DNA of 64,000 nt, taken from Paenibacillus sp. 1781tsa1 (GTDB lineage: Bacteria > Bacillota > Bacilli > Paenibacillales > Paenibacillaceae). Where the stretch lies: contig NZ_JAMYWY010000001.1 in NCBI RefSeq assembly GCF_024159265.1, positions 4,030,001-4,094,000 on the forward strand, written 5' to 3'. A program made the position numbers and the translations under genes. This document shows positions 18,293-27,084 of the stretch, piece after piece (position 1 is the stretch's first letter; each line of letters begins with the position of its first letter). The notes under the pieces are model-generated. The model did not search any database, was not told the DNA's origin, and was given only the letters and a program-made list of their open reading frames with translations.

Positions 18293-19927
18293 TTATTGCT
18301 TGTTTTCTTTGTAGGCTTTGTACGTGTCATTTGCCAGCTTCAGATAATTGGATAGACCTTGACTTTCCAGCTCTTTGGCAAACGTATCGAATTCCGACAA
18401 GTCCCGCTCGCCCAAAATAAATTTAAGTGTATTTTGGTCTGAATAATCTTTCAGTGGAGTACTCAGAAGTGTCACCCGTTCACGGTCCTCAGAAGAGTAT
18501 GGAATCGGTGGTTCAGCCGGGATCACTTCCTTGGTATCTTTCATGTCTTGCTGGAACTTCAACTCTTCTTCACTAAACATCGATTGCAGCAGATCTGTTG
18601 TACCACCGTAGGCAAATACACCGCCAGAGAAACCGAAGTCAACACGCAGATCTTTCGTTCCTTTTGGATTCAAACCATTGTAGTTCACGTCTTCTGCCAA
18701 TTTACGTGTTCCGCCCTCTTTGGTAAATGTTTCGCCTTCAACGCCCCATTTGGCAAATTCTTGACCCTCATCACTGTAGTATAACCAATCAATAAATTGC
18801 ATAATGGCTTTGAAGTTTTCGCTTTTTTGAATTTTTCCGGATATCATGACACCGTTTTCAAGTCTGGAGCCTGACATTAATTGGCCTTTTGGTCCACCAG
18901 GAACTGTAATCTTCTCAACTGAGAATTTGCCCTCTCCCAGCGTTTTGTTCATATCATTTCGGTGCAGCACCAGCGTTTGGGAATTGCCGTTAATCATAAA
19001 AGATTTGCCGGATACAAATTTCTGTATTGCCTGATCGTCATCCTGTGTAAAACTTTCTTTGTCCAGCAATCCTTCAGATACCAACTTGTTAAAGTAGGTC
19101 AACAGCTCTTTGTATTCTGGTGTTGTAGCCGTGTATACGAATTCATCCAGATCTTCTTTATACGTCAATCCATTACCAAAACCCCATCCAGCCTTGGTAC
19201 CAAAACCGGTAGCAGCGATGTTCAATGTACTATTGAATTTAAATCCATCTGAAAATGGAATGGAATCCGGGTAGATTTCTTTCAGCTTTTTGGCTGCATC
19301 ATACAATTCGTCCCATGTCGTCGGGATGGCGATGTTATTTTCTTCAAAAACATCCGTTCTTACCAGTAATGTATAATCCGGCCATACTTCTTCATGCAGA
19401 CCCGGGAGCACATAGTACTTTCCATCTTCTTGCCGAAGTCCTTCGAGTTCATCTTCCAAACCCCATTTTTCCACTTTATCCTTGAAGTTTGGCATCAAAT
19501 CAATGTAATCACTAATGGGCAAGACCGCACCGGAAGATACAAATGCAGATTCTTCACCAGGATAGGTTTTGGGAATAATCAGCGGTGCATCGCCTGAACT
19601 GATTAGAAGGGATCTCTTCTGAGAGTAGTCACTCATGGGAACAATCGTTGGCTCAAGCGTAACACCCGTCAGTTCGGTAATTTTATCGAAAAGTAACCAG
19701 TCTTTTTTAAAAGGATAAATAGGATGATCACTGTATAGTATGGATAGATTAAACGGCTCAGTTGCCTTGAATGTGTCACCTACATTGTACGTCTCCATCG
19801 CTGCCTTGGTTTGAACTTCTGTGACGTCACCTCCGTCTCCATTACCGCTGCTACATGCAGCCAAAACAACGCTCATCATTGTTGCCATCACCATTTTACC
19901 AACAAACTTACGTGGCTTTTGATTCAT
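18293..19927 (-). CDS. ABC transporter solute-binding lipoprotein (LplA/YtcQ type)
   Basis: 544 aa. Signal peptide with lipobox VLAAC at residues 21-25, so the mature protein is anchored to the membrane outer face. The rest is a large extracellular solute-binding protein of the group that pairs with LplB/LplC permeases for oligosaccharide uptake; the ligand cannot be read from sequence. Gene order with the two upstream permeases on the same strand, and no ATPase gene nearby, suggests a shared MsmX-like ATPase encoded elsewhere. Confidence 0.88.
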   Translation of the reverse strand: MNQKPRKFVGKMVMATMMSVVLAACSSGNGDGGDVTEVQTKAAMETYNVGDTFKATEPFNLSILYSDHPIYPFKKDWLLFDKITELTGVTLEPTIVPMSDYSQKRSLLISSGDAPLIIPKTYPGEESAFVSSGAVLPISDYIDLMPNFKDKVEKWGLEDELEGLRQEDGKYYVLPGLHEEVWPDYTLLVRTDVFEENNIAIPTTWDELYDAAKKLKEIYPDSIPFSDGFKFNSTLNIAATGFGTKAGWGFGNGLTYKEDLDEFVYTATTPEYKELLTYFNKLVSEGLLDKESFTQDDDQAIQKFVSGKSFMINGNSQTLVLHRNDMNKTLGEGKFSVEKITVPGGPKGQLMSGSRLENGVMISGKIQKSENFKAIMQFIDWLYYSDEGQEFAKWGVEGETFTKEGGTRKLAEDVNYNGLNPKGTKDLRVDFGFSGGVFAYGGTTDLLQSMFSEEELKFQQDMKDTKEVIPAEPPIPYSSEDRERVTLLSTPLKDYSDQNTLKFILGERDLSEFDTFAKELESQGLSNYLKLANDTYKAYKENKQ

Positions 19928-20049
19928 TTAGGTTATCCCCCTGAATTTGGTTTAGGTTGACCTTGCCTTAAACTTTAAACAACATCTAAATGTTAATCAT
20001 GTGAATCACTCTATATAAATTGAACTATTCATTTACACAAAACGGAGAG

Positions 20050-20160
20050 GACAGAAAAAACCTGAAAAAGCGAAGCGCTCGCCTTTATCACCGGATTTTT
20101 CCTTTTAAAAAGGGAATCGAAAAAATCTGGGGATAACAGCGATTGAAAGGTTATTCTGTC
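20050..20160. repeat. 111-bp imperfect palindrome with 7-bp terminal inverted repeats
   Basis: Ends GACAGAA and TTCTGTC. Inside, AACCT/AGGTT, TTATC/GATAA and ATTTTT/AAAAAT blocks pair, so the whole unit can fold into one long hairpin. CGGAG occurs just outside both ends (20043-20047, 20163-20167). No coding capacity. It looks like a REP- or MITE-type intergenic element and fills much of the 287-nt gap between the solute-binding protein and permease genes. Confidence 0.55.
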
Positions 20161-20214
20161 ATCGGAGTGTACCGTGTAAATCCATCTTTAATTCAATTTA
20201 TATGTTGCTGCGTA

Positions 20215-21087
20215 TTACTGTTTAACAGACCCTAACATGATACCGGTTACAAAGTATCTTTGGACAAATGGATAGATGGTGAGTATCGGCAAGATGGTTA
20301 ATACCATCGTTACTGATTTGATATTGGCAGCAATCTGTGTCAGGTTATCCGCTGAGGTTGCACCGGCAGACGCCCCACTTGTCGCTCCTGCAATCATATT
20401 GCGTAAATAAATGGTGACCGGGAACAGTTCTTTTTTGTCCAAATACAGAAAGGCTGGGAACCAGGAATTCCAATGACCTACTGCGTAGAACAGCACCATG
20501 GTTGCCATAACTGCTTTACTTAGTGGCAAAATAATGCGTAACAAAATCCCGTAAGTGTTCAAACCGTCAATGGAGGCAGCTTCCTCCAGTTCTTCAGGCA
20601 TATTTTCAAAAAATGACTTCATGATCAGCATGTTGTATATGCTAATTGCGCCAGGAACAACGAGTGCCCACATGGTGTTGTTGAACCCAAGGGAATTAAT
20701 CAACACATAGTTTGGAATCAATCCACCACTGAAGAACATAGTGAATACGGCGAACATGGTCAGAAACTTGCGACCCATTAATCTCTTTTTGGACAGGGCA
20801 TATGCGAAAATAGTCGTCATGAACATGGAGATTAACGTACCTACCACAGTGTAGATAATCGTATTTTTATAATTCGTCCAGAACATGCTGTCACGCGAGA
20901 TGGTCTTATACGTCTCCACATTGAATCCTCTTGGGAACAGACTAACCTTGCCCGAATTGATATAGGACTCACTACTGAAGGATTGTGCCACGACATTTAA
21001 GAATGGATAGAGTGTTATAAATACCACGAACAGCAGAAAGATAACATTGAATACTTTAAATACCTTGTAAGATCTGGATTCCTGCAT
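20215..21087 (-). CDS. Carbohydrate ABC transporter permease (LplC/YtcP-like)
   Basis: 290 aa, six predicted membrane helices. The cytoplasmic EAA loop is EELEEAASIDGLNTYGILLRIILPLSK. It forms the import channel with the permease encoded 12 nt upstream and receives substrate from the lipoprotein encoded downstream. Confidence 0.9.
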   Translation of the reverse strand: MQESRSYKVFKVFNVIFLLFVVFITLYPFLNVVAQSFSSESYINSGKVSLFPRGFNVETYKTISRDSMFWTNYKNTIIYTVVGTLISMFMTTIFAYALSKKRLMGRKFLTMFAVFTMFFSGGLIPNYVLINSLGFNNTMWALVVPGAISIYNMLIMKSFFENMPEELEEAASIDGLNTYGILLRIILPLSKAVMATMVLFYAVGHWNSWFPAFLYLDKKELFPVTIYLRNMIAGATSGASAGATSADNLTQIAANIKSVTMVLTILPILTIYPFVQRYFVTGIMLGSVKQ

Positions 21088-21099
21088 GATGCTCCTCCT

Positions 21100-22062
21100 T
21101 TACCATAAGCTTCTTTGTGTCAGTCTGCGTGAGATCGCATTTACGGAGAACACCAGAATCAGACCGATCAGCGATTCGAACAAGCCAATTGCGGTAGCAT
21201 AACTGAAGTTACTGGATTCCAGTCCGACCCGATACAGGTAAGTGGAGATCACGTCAGATGTCTCGTAGATCAGCGGATTGTACAAGAGTAAGATTTTTTC
21301 AAATCCAACAGCAAGGAAATTACCCATGTTCAAAATCAATAATGTCACAATCGTAGGCAAGATCCCTGGTATCGTTACATGAATTGTTTGCTTCCACCGA
21401 TTGGCACCATCGATACGCGCAGCTTCATACAAAGAATCATCTATGGTTGTCAGTGCAGCCAGATACAGAATCGCTCCCCAACCCATACCCTGCCATACCT
21501 CAGAAGTGATATAGATTGTTCTGAACCACTCAGCTCGCTGCATAAAAGGAATATTGTCTCCAGTGAAGAAAGCCACCAGTCCATTAATGGAACCATTCAC
21601 TGCTGTCAGCTGCAGGATCATACCCGCTACGATAACGATGGATAGAAAATGAGGCAGATAAGACGCAGTTTGTACAAACTTTTTGAATCGTTTACTCTTC
21701 ACTTCGTTAAGCATCAAGGCAAAAATGATTGGAACCGGGAATGTAAAGAGCAACGCGAGTCCGCCCAGCATCAGCGTGTTACCGAATACTCTCCAGAAGG
21801 TAGGGTCCTCAATGAACATTTTGAAGTATCTTAATCCAACCCACGTTTCTCCAAATATACTTCCCCCGGGAACAAAGCGTCTGAACGCAATCACATTACC
21901 GATCATCGGCCCATATTTAAAAATAAGGAGATAGATGATGGGAAGGATTAATAGTGAATACAACTGCCAGTCTTTGCGGAACAAGGTTGCTGCCGTTCGT
22001 AATCTGCTTTCTTTACGTAAAGATGTCATGGTTAACGTTGTTTTAGCGGTTTCCGACTCCAT
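21100..22062 (-). CDS. Carbohydrate ABC transporter permease (LplB-like)
   Basis: 320 aa, membrane protein. The EAA loop is DDSLYEAARIDGANRWKQTIHVTIPGILP. First gene of the transporter operon; a cre site, a second cre-like site and a GntR-type operator lie upstream. Confidence 0.9.
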   Translation of the reverse strand: MESETAKTTLTMTSLRKESRLRTAATLFRKDWQLYSLLILPIIYLLIFKYGPMIGNVIAFRRFVPGGSIFGETWVGLRYFKMFIEDPTFWRVFGNTLMLGGLALLFTFPVPIIFALMLNEVKSKRFKKFVQTASYLPHFLSIVIVAGMILQLTAVNGSINGLVAFFTGDNIPFMQRAEWFRTIYITSEVWQGMGWGAILYLAALTTIDDSLYEAARIDGANRWKQTIHVTIPGILPTIVTLLILNMGNFLAVGFEKILLLYNPLIYETSDVISTYLYRVGLESSNFSYATAIGLFESLIGLILVFSVNAISRRLTQRSLW

Positions 22063-22189
22063 GTGTTTTCACTCCAATCCAGAACTTGATAGATATAGAC
22101 TGTTTCATGGGCAATTCCCATCGCTTCTTTTTGTAGAAGACAACCAATCCTTCAACTTCACCCCCACTACGAAATAGATAACAGCTGAA

Positions 22190-22203
22190 TGTAAGCGATA
22201 TCA
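22190..22203. promoter_or_regulatory. Catabolite-responsive element (CcpA site)
   Basis: TGTAAGCGATATCA fits the cre consensus TGWAANCGNTNWCA at every position. It lies 128 nt upstream of the lplB-like start, which predicts glucose repression of the transporter. Confidence 0.7.
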
Positions 22204-22305
22204 TTTTAATGTGTTATGTAAAACCACACAATCCAAGGTGCTTCACCTCATGAATTAGCACTTAATAATTGATGTGATCTCCAAATCGAAAGAAGGTCTC
22301 CGAAG

Positions 22306-22322
22306 TGTATAAAGCGCTTACA
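22306..22322. promoter_or_regulatory. Second cre-like palindrome
   Basis: TGTATAAAGCGCTTACA. Read on the minus strand it matches the cre consensus except for the last two positions. Confidence 0.4.
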
Positions 22323-22403
22323 ATAAACCGAAAATAATTAGCAACAACTCCTGCTTCCATTCAAATGAATTAAGTCAAAAGAAATTGCTTAAGACAATCT
22401 AAA

Positions 22404-22419
22404 TACTAGTCATACTAGT
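22404..22419. promoter_or_regulatory. GntR (FadR subfamily) operator
   Basis: TAGTCATACTA at 22407-22417 fits the FadR-subfamily consensus TNGTNNNACNA exactly, inside a doubled ATACTAGT. Probable binding site for the GntR regulator encoded at the other end of the cluster. Confidence 0.6.
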
Positions 22420-22522
22420 ATGTTAGTTATATTCTAATCCAGCTTCCCCCTAATTTCAATAACTTTTAGCAAAATAAATGGAAATCTCATTTAACAAGGT
22501 TATTTAGTCAATATGCTCAAAT

Positions 22523-22578
22523 AAAAAAACATTGGTAACTTCAAGAACGTCATCATCGTTCATTGAAGCTTCCAATGT
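22523..22578 (-). terminator. Terminator after the HAD gene
   Basis: Minus strand ACATTGG...CCAATGT with inner CTTCAA/TTGAAG pairing, then seven Ts. Confidence 0.8.
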
Positions 22579-22615
22579 TTCAGGGTGCTGAGGAAAGATG
22601 TTATAGCTGATCTGC

Positions 22616-23407
22616 TCAGAACTTAGCAATAAGCTGATTTAATTCCGATAAATGCGTTATTTCATGGTCAGGCGCATACGTTTCATTGTTGGTCTTATGC
22701 TCACGGTTAATCCATACGGCTTGGATGCCTGATGATAGAGCACCACGAATATCAGTCGTCAACTTGTCCCCAACCATCATGCTCTCTTCGGGTTTAACAC
22801 CCAGTTTACTCAAAGCATGCTCAAATATGGAGGGATCTGGTTTTCCTTTTCCAAAGTTACCCGAGATAATAATCTCATCAAAGAAAGGAGTCAATTCAGG
22901 TACACCATCCAACTTCTCTTGTTGCAAAGCAGGACAACCGTTCGTCAACAGCAACAGTTTGTATTTCCCTTGTAACTGACGCAAGGTATCCATCGTTTCT
23001 TCGTACACATGAGGTCTGGATCTCCGCTCTACTCCAAACTGCGCGGCCAGTTGTTCAGCAAGGTCTTCCTGATCTATACCCAATTTCAACAAGCCACGAC
23101 GCCAGGATTCTTTACGGTAAACTGGAGCAAGTTGTTCCAACTGACGGAACTCAGCTTGATCCCCTCCACTAAAGTTGGCCCAAAGGCCTTCAAACGGATT
23201 TATTCCAATCATTTTGGTAAAAGGAAAGGTCTCATAAGATTCATACAGTGCACGTGCCTCGTTACGAACAGCTTCTTCAAGTTCTTCGGGTTTGACCCCA
23301 GTCTCTTGTGCTGCAATTAGACAAGTCTCATGAAATGCTTCTCGAACACTGCGCTCATCCCACAATAAAGTATCATCCAGGTCGAACAAAATCGCTTTTA
23401 ACGCCAT
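22616..23407 (-). CDS. HAD-superfamily hydrolase (YfnB/PynA-like)
   Basis: About 263 aa from the ATG giving MALKAILFDLDDTLLWD. Motif I DLDDTLL, motif II LLTNG, motif III lysine in FGKGKPDPSIF and motif IV MVGDKLTTDIRGA are complete. A cap domain lies between motifs I and II, as in nucleotide- or sugar-phosphate phosphatases. Substrate unknown. Confidence 0.85.
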   Translation of the reverse strand: MALKAILFDLDDTLLWDERSVREAFHETCLIAAQETGVKPEELEEAVRNEARALYESYETFPFTKMIGINPFEGLWANFSGGDQAEFRQLEQLAPVYRKESWRRGLLKLGIDQEDLAEQLAAQFGVERRSRPHVYEETMDTLRQLQGKYKLLLLTNGCPALQQEKLDGVPELTPFFDEIIISGNFGKGKPDPSIFEHALSKLGVKPEESMMVGDKLTTDIRGALSSGIQAVWINREHKTNNETYAPDHEITHLSELNQLIAKF

Positions 23408-23435
23408 TCCGATCATCTACCCCTTTATGCAATAA

Positions 23436-23945
23436 TTACTTTTCGACGGTTTCCACGGTGATCTGGTGTGCTTTTGCAAACTTCAGCAAACGTTCTGCAA
23501 TCGCATCTGTATCGTAACGGTTCAATAACTTGGTGAACACCCATCTTTTCCCGCGACTTTTATGTTCGATAACAACTGTGCCTGGTTCAATTCTGAATTT
23601 GACAATATCTTCAACCCCGATTGAACGTTCACGATTACCCTTCGTCGTTATAATCCGATTACTGCTAATCTTGATATATGGACGACGAAGCATGAAGATG
23701 ACTGCCAAAAATACGTAAAGCAACATCGTCACCCAGTCCCAGGTTGTCATCGGAGCTTGCACAAGGAACGTGCTCATAAACAGATACAAAAAGGCGAGAC
23801 CAATCAAAAATATAGGGAACAAAAGGCTGCGTCCCTTAAAGACTTCTTCACCTGGTGTACCTGTGATTGGTTGACCACTTTTTTTGCGTTGCTGATTTAA
23901 CTGCTTGGAATTTTTCTTAACCGTTCTCTCGAACGAACGCGACAT
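23436..23945 (-). CDS. Membrane protein of unknown function
   Basis: 169 aa. Basic N-terminus (SRSFERTVKKNSKQLNQQRKK), two hydrophobic helices (about residues 42-62 and 67-86), then a cytoplasmic beta-rich region (YIKISSNRIITTKGNRERSIG...) that resembles a small PH-like domain. Not a family I can name. Confidence 0.7.
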   Translation of the reverse strand: MSRSFERTVKKNSKQLNQQRKKSGQPITGTPGEEVFKGRSLLFPIFLIGLAFLYLFMSTFLVQAPMTTWDWVTMLLYVFLAVIFMLRRPYIKISSNRIITTKGNRERSIGVEDIVKFRIEPGTVVIEHKSRGKRWVFTKLLNRYDTDAIAERLLKFAKAHQITVETVEK

Positions 23946-24069
23946 GAGAATCCCCCTTATGTGTCTTTGTATCGGCTACATAACTGTAAACCAACATTTC
24001 CCCCTATAAATTGCACACTCAAAATAACAGGAAGAAACCTAAATATCATAATGATATCATTAGGTTTCG

Positions 24070-24294
24070 TTAGTGTTTGAGTTTGCCTTGGCGGCCTTTG
24101 TCATTCTCATCATCAACAATCTCAATGGTATCCAGTTGTTGTCTGAAATTACTGCGAATATTACTCAAATAAATCTCTCTTAACTCAGCACGTTCAGCAA
24201 GTTCTTCCTCCGACAATCCAGTGGACTTTTGCTTACGAGCCAATTCGTTAATGCGTGCTACCAGACTATCTATATCCAAGCTTGTCCCCTCCAA
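24070..24294 (-). CDS. DUF896 protein (YnzC-like)
   Basis: 74 aa. The family signature runs from IDSLVARINELARKQKS through LSEEELAERAELREIYLSNIR. YnzC is small, alpha-helical and part of the SOS-induced yneA operon in Bacillus. The neighbourhood (yneA and lexA) agrees. Confidence 0.85.
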   Translation of the reverse strand: MEGTSLDIDSLVARINELARKQKSTGLSEEELAERAELREIYLSNIRSNFRQQLDTIEIVDDENDKGRQGKLKH

Positions 24295-24373
24295 AAATAC
24301 AAAGTCATATTAACTTTGCCATGATAAAGGCAGCTTGTCAAGCTGACACGCGTTAACACTCATTGATGTGCTT

Positions 24374-24751
24374 TTATTCTGCGAATTGCGGTAGAGTTAG
24401 TACTTGCCCCACTTGGATGGAAGTCGCTTGAAGTTGATTCACTTTCTTAATTGCTTCTATATATATACGTGTATCCATATTTGTCGGTTTATGTTCCAAA
24501 GAAATACTCCATAATGTTTCTCCTTGTGAAACGGCTATCTTTCCTCCAGGCAGAACATCGTTCTCATTGCCAGCAAATACAGTTAAAACAGTGCTGCATC
24601 CAATAAATATAATCAATGAGGTAATGGCTATCTTTAACATCCATGAAGAAATCTTGAAACGCGCTAAAACCTTCTTGTAGTTCCCTATGTTAGACTTCAC
24701 CAGTTCCGAATTCATCGGTTCATAAATACTTTGATAAGTTGAATATTTCAT
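24374..24751 (-). CDS. yneA: YneA-like SOS cell-division suppressor with LysM domain
   Basis: 125 aa. A basic N-terminus, one membrane helix (about residues 38-60, MLKIAITSLIIFIGCSTVLTV), then an extracellular LysM domain (GETLWSISLEH...VGQVLTLPQ). YneA delays septation after DNA damage. It is divergent from lexA and has a LexA box within its promoter, as in Bacillus subtilis. Confidence 0.85.
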   Translation of the reverse strand: MKYSTYQSIYEPMNSELVKSNIGNYKKVLARFKISSWMLKIAITSLIIFIGCSTVLTVFAGNENDVLPGGKIAVSQGETLWSISLEHKPTNMDTRIYIEAIKKVNQLQATSIQVGQVLTLPQFAE

Positions 24752-24793
24752 TAAATACCCGCCTCCAAACGTTTGTTCCTATCTGTTGAAATC

Positions 24794-24845
24794 AATATAA
24801 CACGAACACTTGTTTTGTTCAATAGATTTTTAGAACAATTGTTCG
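24794..24845 (-). promoter_or_regulatory. yneA promoter with LexA boxes
   Basis: Minus strand -35 TTGAAC (24817-24822), 17-bp spacer, -10 TATATT (24794-24799). CGAACACTTGTTTT (24803-24816) overlaps the spacer, and AGAACAATTGTTCG (24832-24845) lies just upstream. Both resemble the Bacillus LexA site CGAAC-N4-GTTCG. Confidence 0.75.
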
Positions 24846-24983
24846 CTTATTTTTCGAAGGAGAACTATCTTAATTCAAGCCCTCTTGCAAAGCATTTGCA
24901 GTATTATGCTCTGGCTATTGGACAAATTCTGTTCTATAAGTTAAAAAACACTGATTTAATGCCATTATATTTAGAACTTATGT

Positions 24984-25012
24984 TTGTACGAACGGAGGTT
25001 CTATGTTATAAT
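24984..25012 (+). promoter_or_regulatory. lexA promoter with LexA box
   Basis: -35 TTGTAC, 17-bp spacer, -10 TATAAT. The spacer contains CGAACGGAGGTTCT (24989-25002), one mismatch from consensus, which predicts autorepression. Confidence 0.8.
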
Positions 25013-25047
25013 TTTCCCAAACGTTACTAAAATGGGGTTGATACGGT

Positions 25048-25674
25048 ATGTCGAAGATATCCAGCAGGCAGCAGGCTATTCTGGAGTTTATACGAAATGA
25101 AGTCCGGTTGAAGGGGTATCCTCCTTCCGTACGGGAAATTGGTGAAGCGGTTGGACTGGCTTCCAGCTCAACAGTACATGGACATTTGGATCGTTTGGAG
25201 AAAAAAGGTTTGATCCGACGCGACCCTACCAAGCCAAGAGCCATTGAGCTTTTGAGCCAGGAAGAATCTGAGCATTCTCATCAATTTGCTCATAGCGTTG
25301 CACGTATTCCTGTCGTTGGTAAGGTTACAGCCGGGGTTCCAATCACTGCAACCGAGAACATTGAAGACTACTTCCCTCTTCCTACACATTATGTAGGCGA
25401 ACAGAAAGTGTTTATGCTTTCGGTAGTCGGAGATAGTATGGTGGAAGCTGGAATCGTTAACGGAGATTACGTTATTGTCCGTCAACAGCAAACTGCTGAT
25501 AACGGTGATATCGTTGTTGCAATGACTGAAGACGATGAAGCTACAGTGAAAACGTTCTATAAAGAGAAAGATCATATTCGCCTTCAACCGGAGAATGCGA
25601 CCTTCGAACCTTTACGTTTGAAACACGTTAGTATTCTGGGTAAAGTCATTGGCCTTTTCCGAGATATTCATTAA
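25048..25674 (+). CDS. lexA: SOS repressor LexA
   Basis: 208 aa. N-terminal winged helix (QQAILEFIRNEVRLKGYPPSVREIGEAVGLASSSTVHGHL), self-cleavage site Ala-Gly in VTAGVPI, catalytic Ser in GDSMVEAGI and catalytic Lys in EATVKTF. It represses the SOS regulon, including itself and the divergent yneA. Confidence 0.95.
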   Translation: MSKISSRQQAILEFIRNEVRLKGYPPSVREIGEAVGLASSSTVHGHLDRLEKKGLIRRDPTKPRAIELLSQEESEHSHQFAHSVARIPVVGKVTAGVPITATENIEDYFPLPTHYVGEQKVFMLSVVGDSMVEAGIVNGDYVIVRQQQTADNGDIVVAMTEDDEATVKTFYKEKDHIRLQPENATFEPLRLKHVSILGKVIGLFRDIH

Positions 25675-25718
25675 TATCTAACCTGAGTAACAAAACTAGA
25701 TGCAATGCACTGAAATAC

Positions 25719-25757
25719 AAAAAGAGGTTGCCCTGATGAACAGGACAACCTCTTTTT
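25719..25757. terminator. Bidirectional terminator between lexA and the aldehyde dehydrogenase
   Basis: AAAAAGAGGTTG...CAACCTCTTTTT stem, usable by both converging genes. Confidence 0.85.
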
Positions 25758-25779
25758 ATTTTTATATTGTTTTATCGGC

Positions 25780-27084
25780 TTATAATTCACTGCGTTTCAG
25801 AACACTCTTGTGATGCGAGAACACATCAAAGCTCTGTTGTCCGTGATATGAGCCCATACCGCTCTCTCCTACACCACCAAACGGAAGATAATGTGAAGTC
25901 ATATGAGAAAGTGTGTCATTAATACATCCCCCACCGAAGGATACTTGATTCAGCACCTGATCCTGTAGTTCCTCATCCTGTGTGAAGAGATATAGCGCCA
26001 ATGGTTTTGGTCGGCGAACAATCTCATCCAGCATGGGGTTCAAGTCACTGTACGTAAATACAGGAAGAATCGGACCGAAGATCTCTTCTTGCATGACAGG
26101 TGATTCCCAGTTCACATCTCCAAGTACAGTCGGCTCAATCAGCAACTGCTCACGCACAGAACGTCCACCTATCAGCGTTTTGCCATCTGTGAGGAATTTC
26201 GACAACCGATCAAAGTTACGCGCGTTGACAATATGCGGGAAATCAGTGTTTTGTAACACATCATCCCCAAATTTATCTTTGATCTCTGTGCCAATCAGAT
26301 TAATCAATTCATCATGAACTTGTTCATGCACAAGCAAGTAATCCGGCGCAACACATGTTTGTCCTGCATTCAGGAACTTACCACGAACAATACGCTGAGC
26401 TACCAGCTTCAGATCTGCATCACTATGGACAATAGCAGGACTCTTACCGCCCAACTCAAGAGTTACAGGAGTCAGGTACTCCGCAGCTGCCTTCATAACA
26501 ATGCGACCAACACCCGTGCTGCCTGTGAAGAAAATATAATCAAACTTCTCTTTCAACAATGCTGTGCTGGCTTCAACTTCCCCCTCCATAACGGCAATAT
26601 ACTCCTGAGGGAAGATCTCCTGAATCAGATCATACGTCAGACGAGATACGGCTGGTGTTAATTCAGAAGGCTTGATAACTGCACAGTTACCGGCTGCAAT
26701 TGCTCCAATCAGTGGACCGAATGCAAGTTGGAAAGGATAGTTCCAAGGTGCAATAATAAGCGCTACTCCGTATGGTTCAGGATAAATGGTGCTCACCCCA
26801 TCCGGCATAGCCGAATTGGTTGGGACTTGTTTGGGTTCAGCCCATTCCTGCAGATGTTCTAATGCAAAATCCAGTTCACCAAGAACAATGCGAATCTCGG
26901 AACCATAAGCTTCCGCCTCAGATTTGTTCAAATCCGCCCGAAGTGCATCTTGGATCCGTTGCTGATACTTCTCAATCCCTTTTCTAAGCTGTTGAAGCGC
27001 ATTAATCCGATACTCGATATTTTTAGTTTGTCCTGTATAAAAAAATGTACGTTGTTCTGTCACTAGTTGTTTTGCCTGATCCAT
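25780..27084 (-). CDS. NAD(P)-dependent aldehyde dehydrogenase (YwdH-like)
   Basis: 434 aa. Catalytic Cys in NAGQTCVAPDY, general-base Glu in LELGGKSP, cofactor motif FFTGSTGVG and IIAPWNYPF. The length and the N-terminal lead resemble class 3 fatty-aldehyde or coniferyl-type dehydrogenases. Substrate not determinable. A single-gene unit converging on lexA. Confidence 0.88.
   Translation of the reverse strand: MDQAKQLVTEQRTFFYTGQTKNIEYRINALQQLRKGIEKYQQRIQDALRADLNKSEAEAYGSEIRIVLGELDFALEHLQEWAEPKQVPTNSAMPDGVSTIYPEPYGVALIIAPWNYPFQLAFGPLIGAIAAGNCAVIKPSELTPAVSRLTYDLIQEIFPQEYIAVMEGEVEASTALLKEKFDYIFFTGSTGVGRIVMKAAAEYLTPVTLELGGKSPAIVHSDADLKLVAQRIVRGKFLNAGQTCVAPDYLLVHEQVHDELINLIGTEIKDKFGDDVLQNTDFPHIVNARNFDRLSKFLTDGKTLIGGRSVREQLLIEPTVLGDVNWESPVMQEEIFGPILPVFTYSDLNPMLDEIVRRPKPLALYLFTQDEELQDQVLNQVSFGGGCINDTLSHMTSHYLPFGGVGESGMGSYHGQQSFDVFSHHKSVLKRSEL

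Larger units (their letters stand above)
22063..22615. other. Intergenic control region of the transporter operon
   Basis: No gene seen in 553 nt. It contains a consensus cre site, a cre-like palindrome, a GntR FCD-type operator and the terminator of the neighbouring HAD gene. It is AT-rich with no clear single SigA promoter. Confidence 0.6.
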
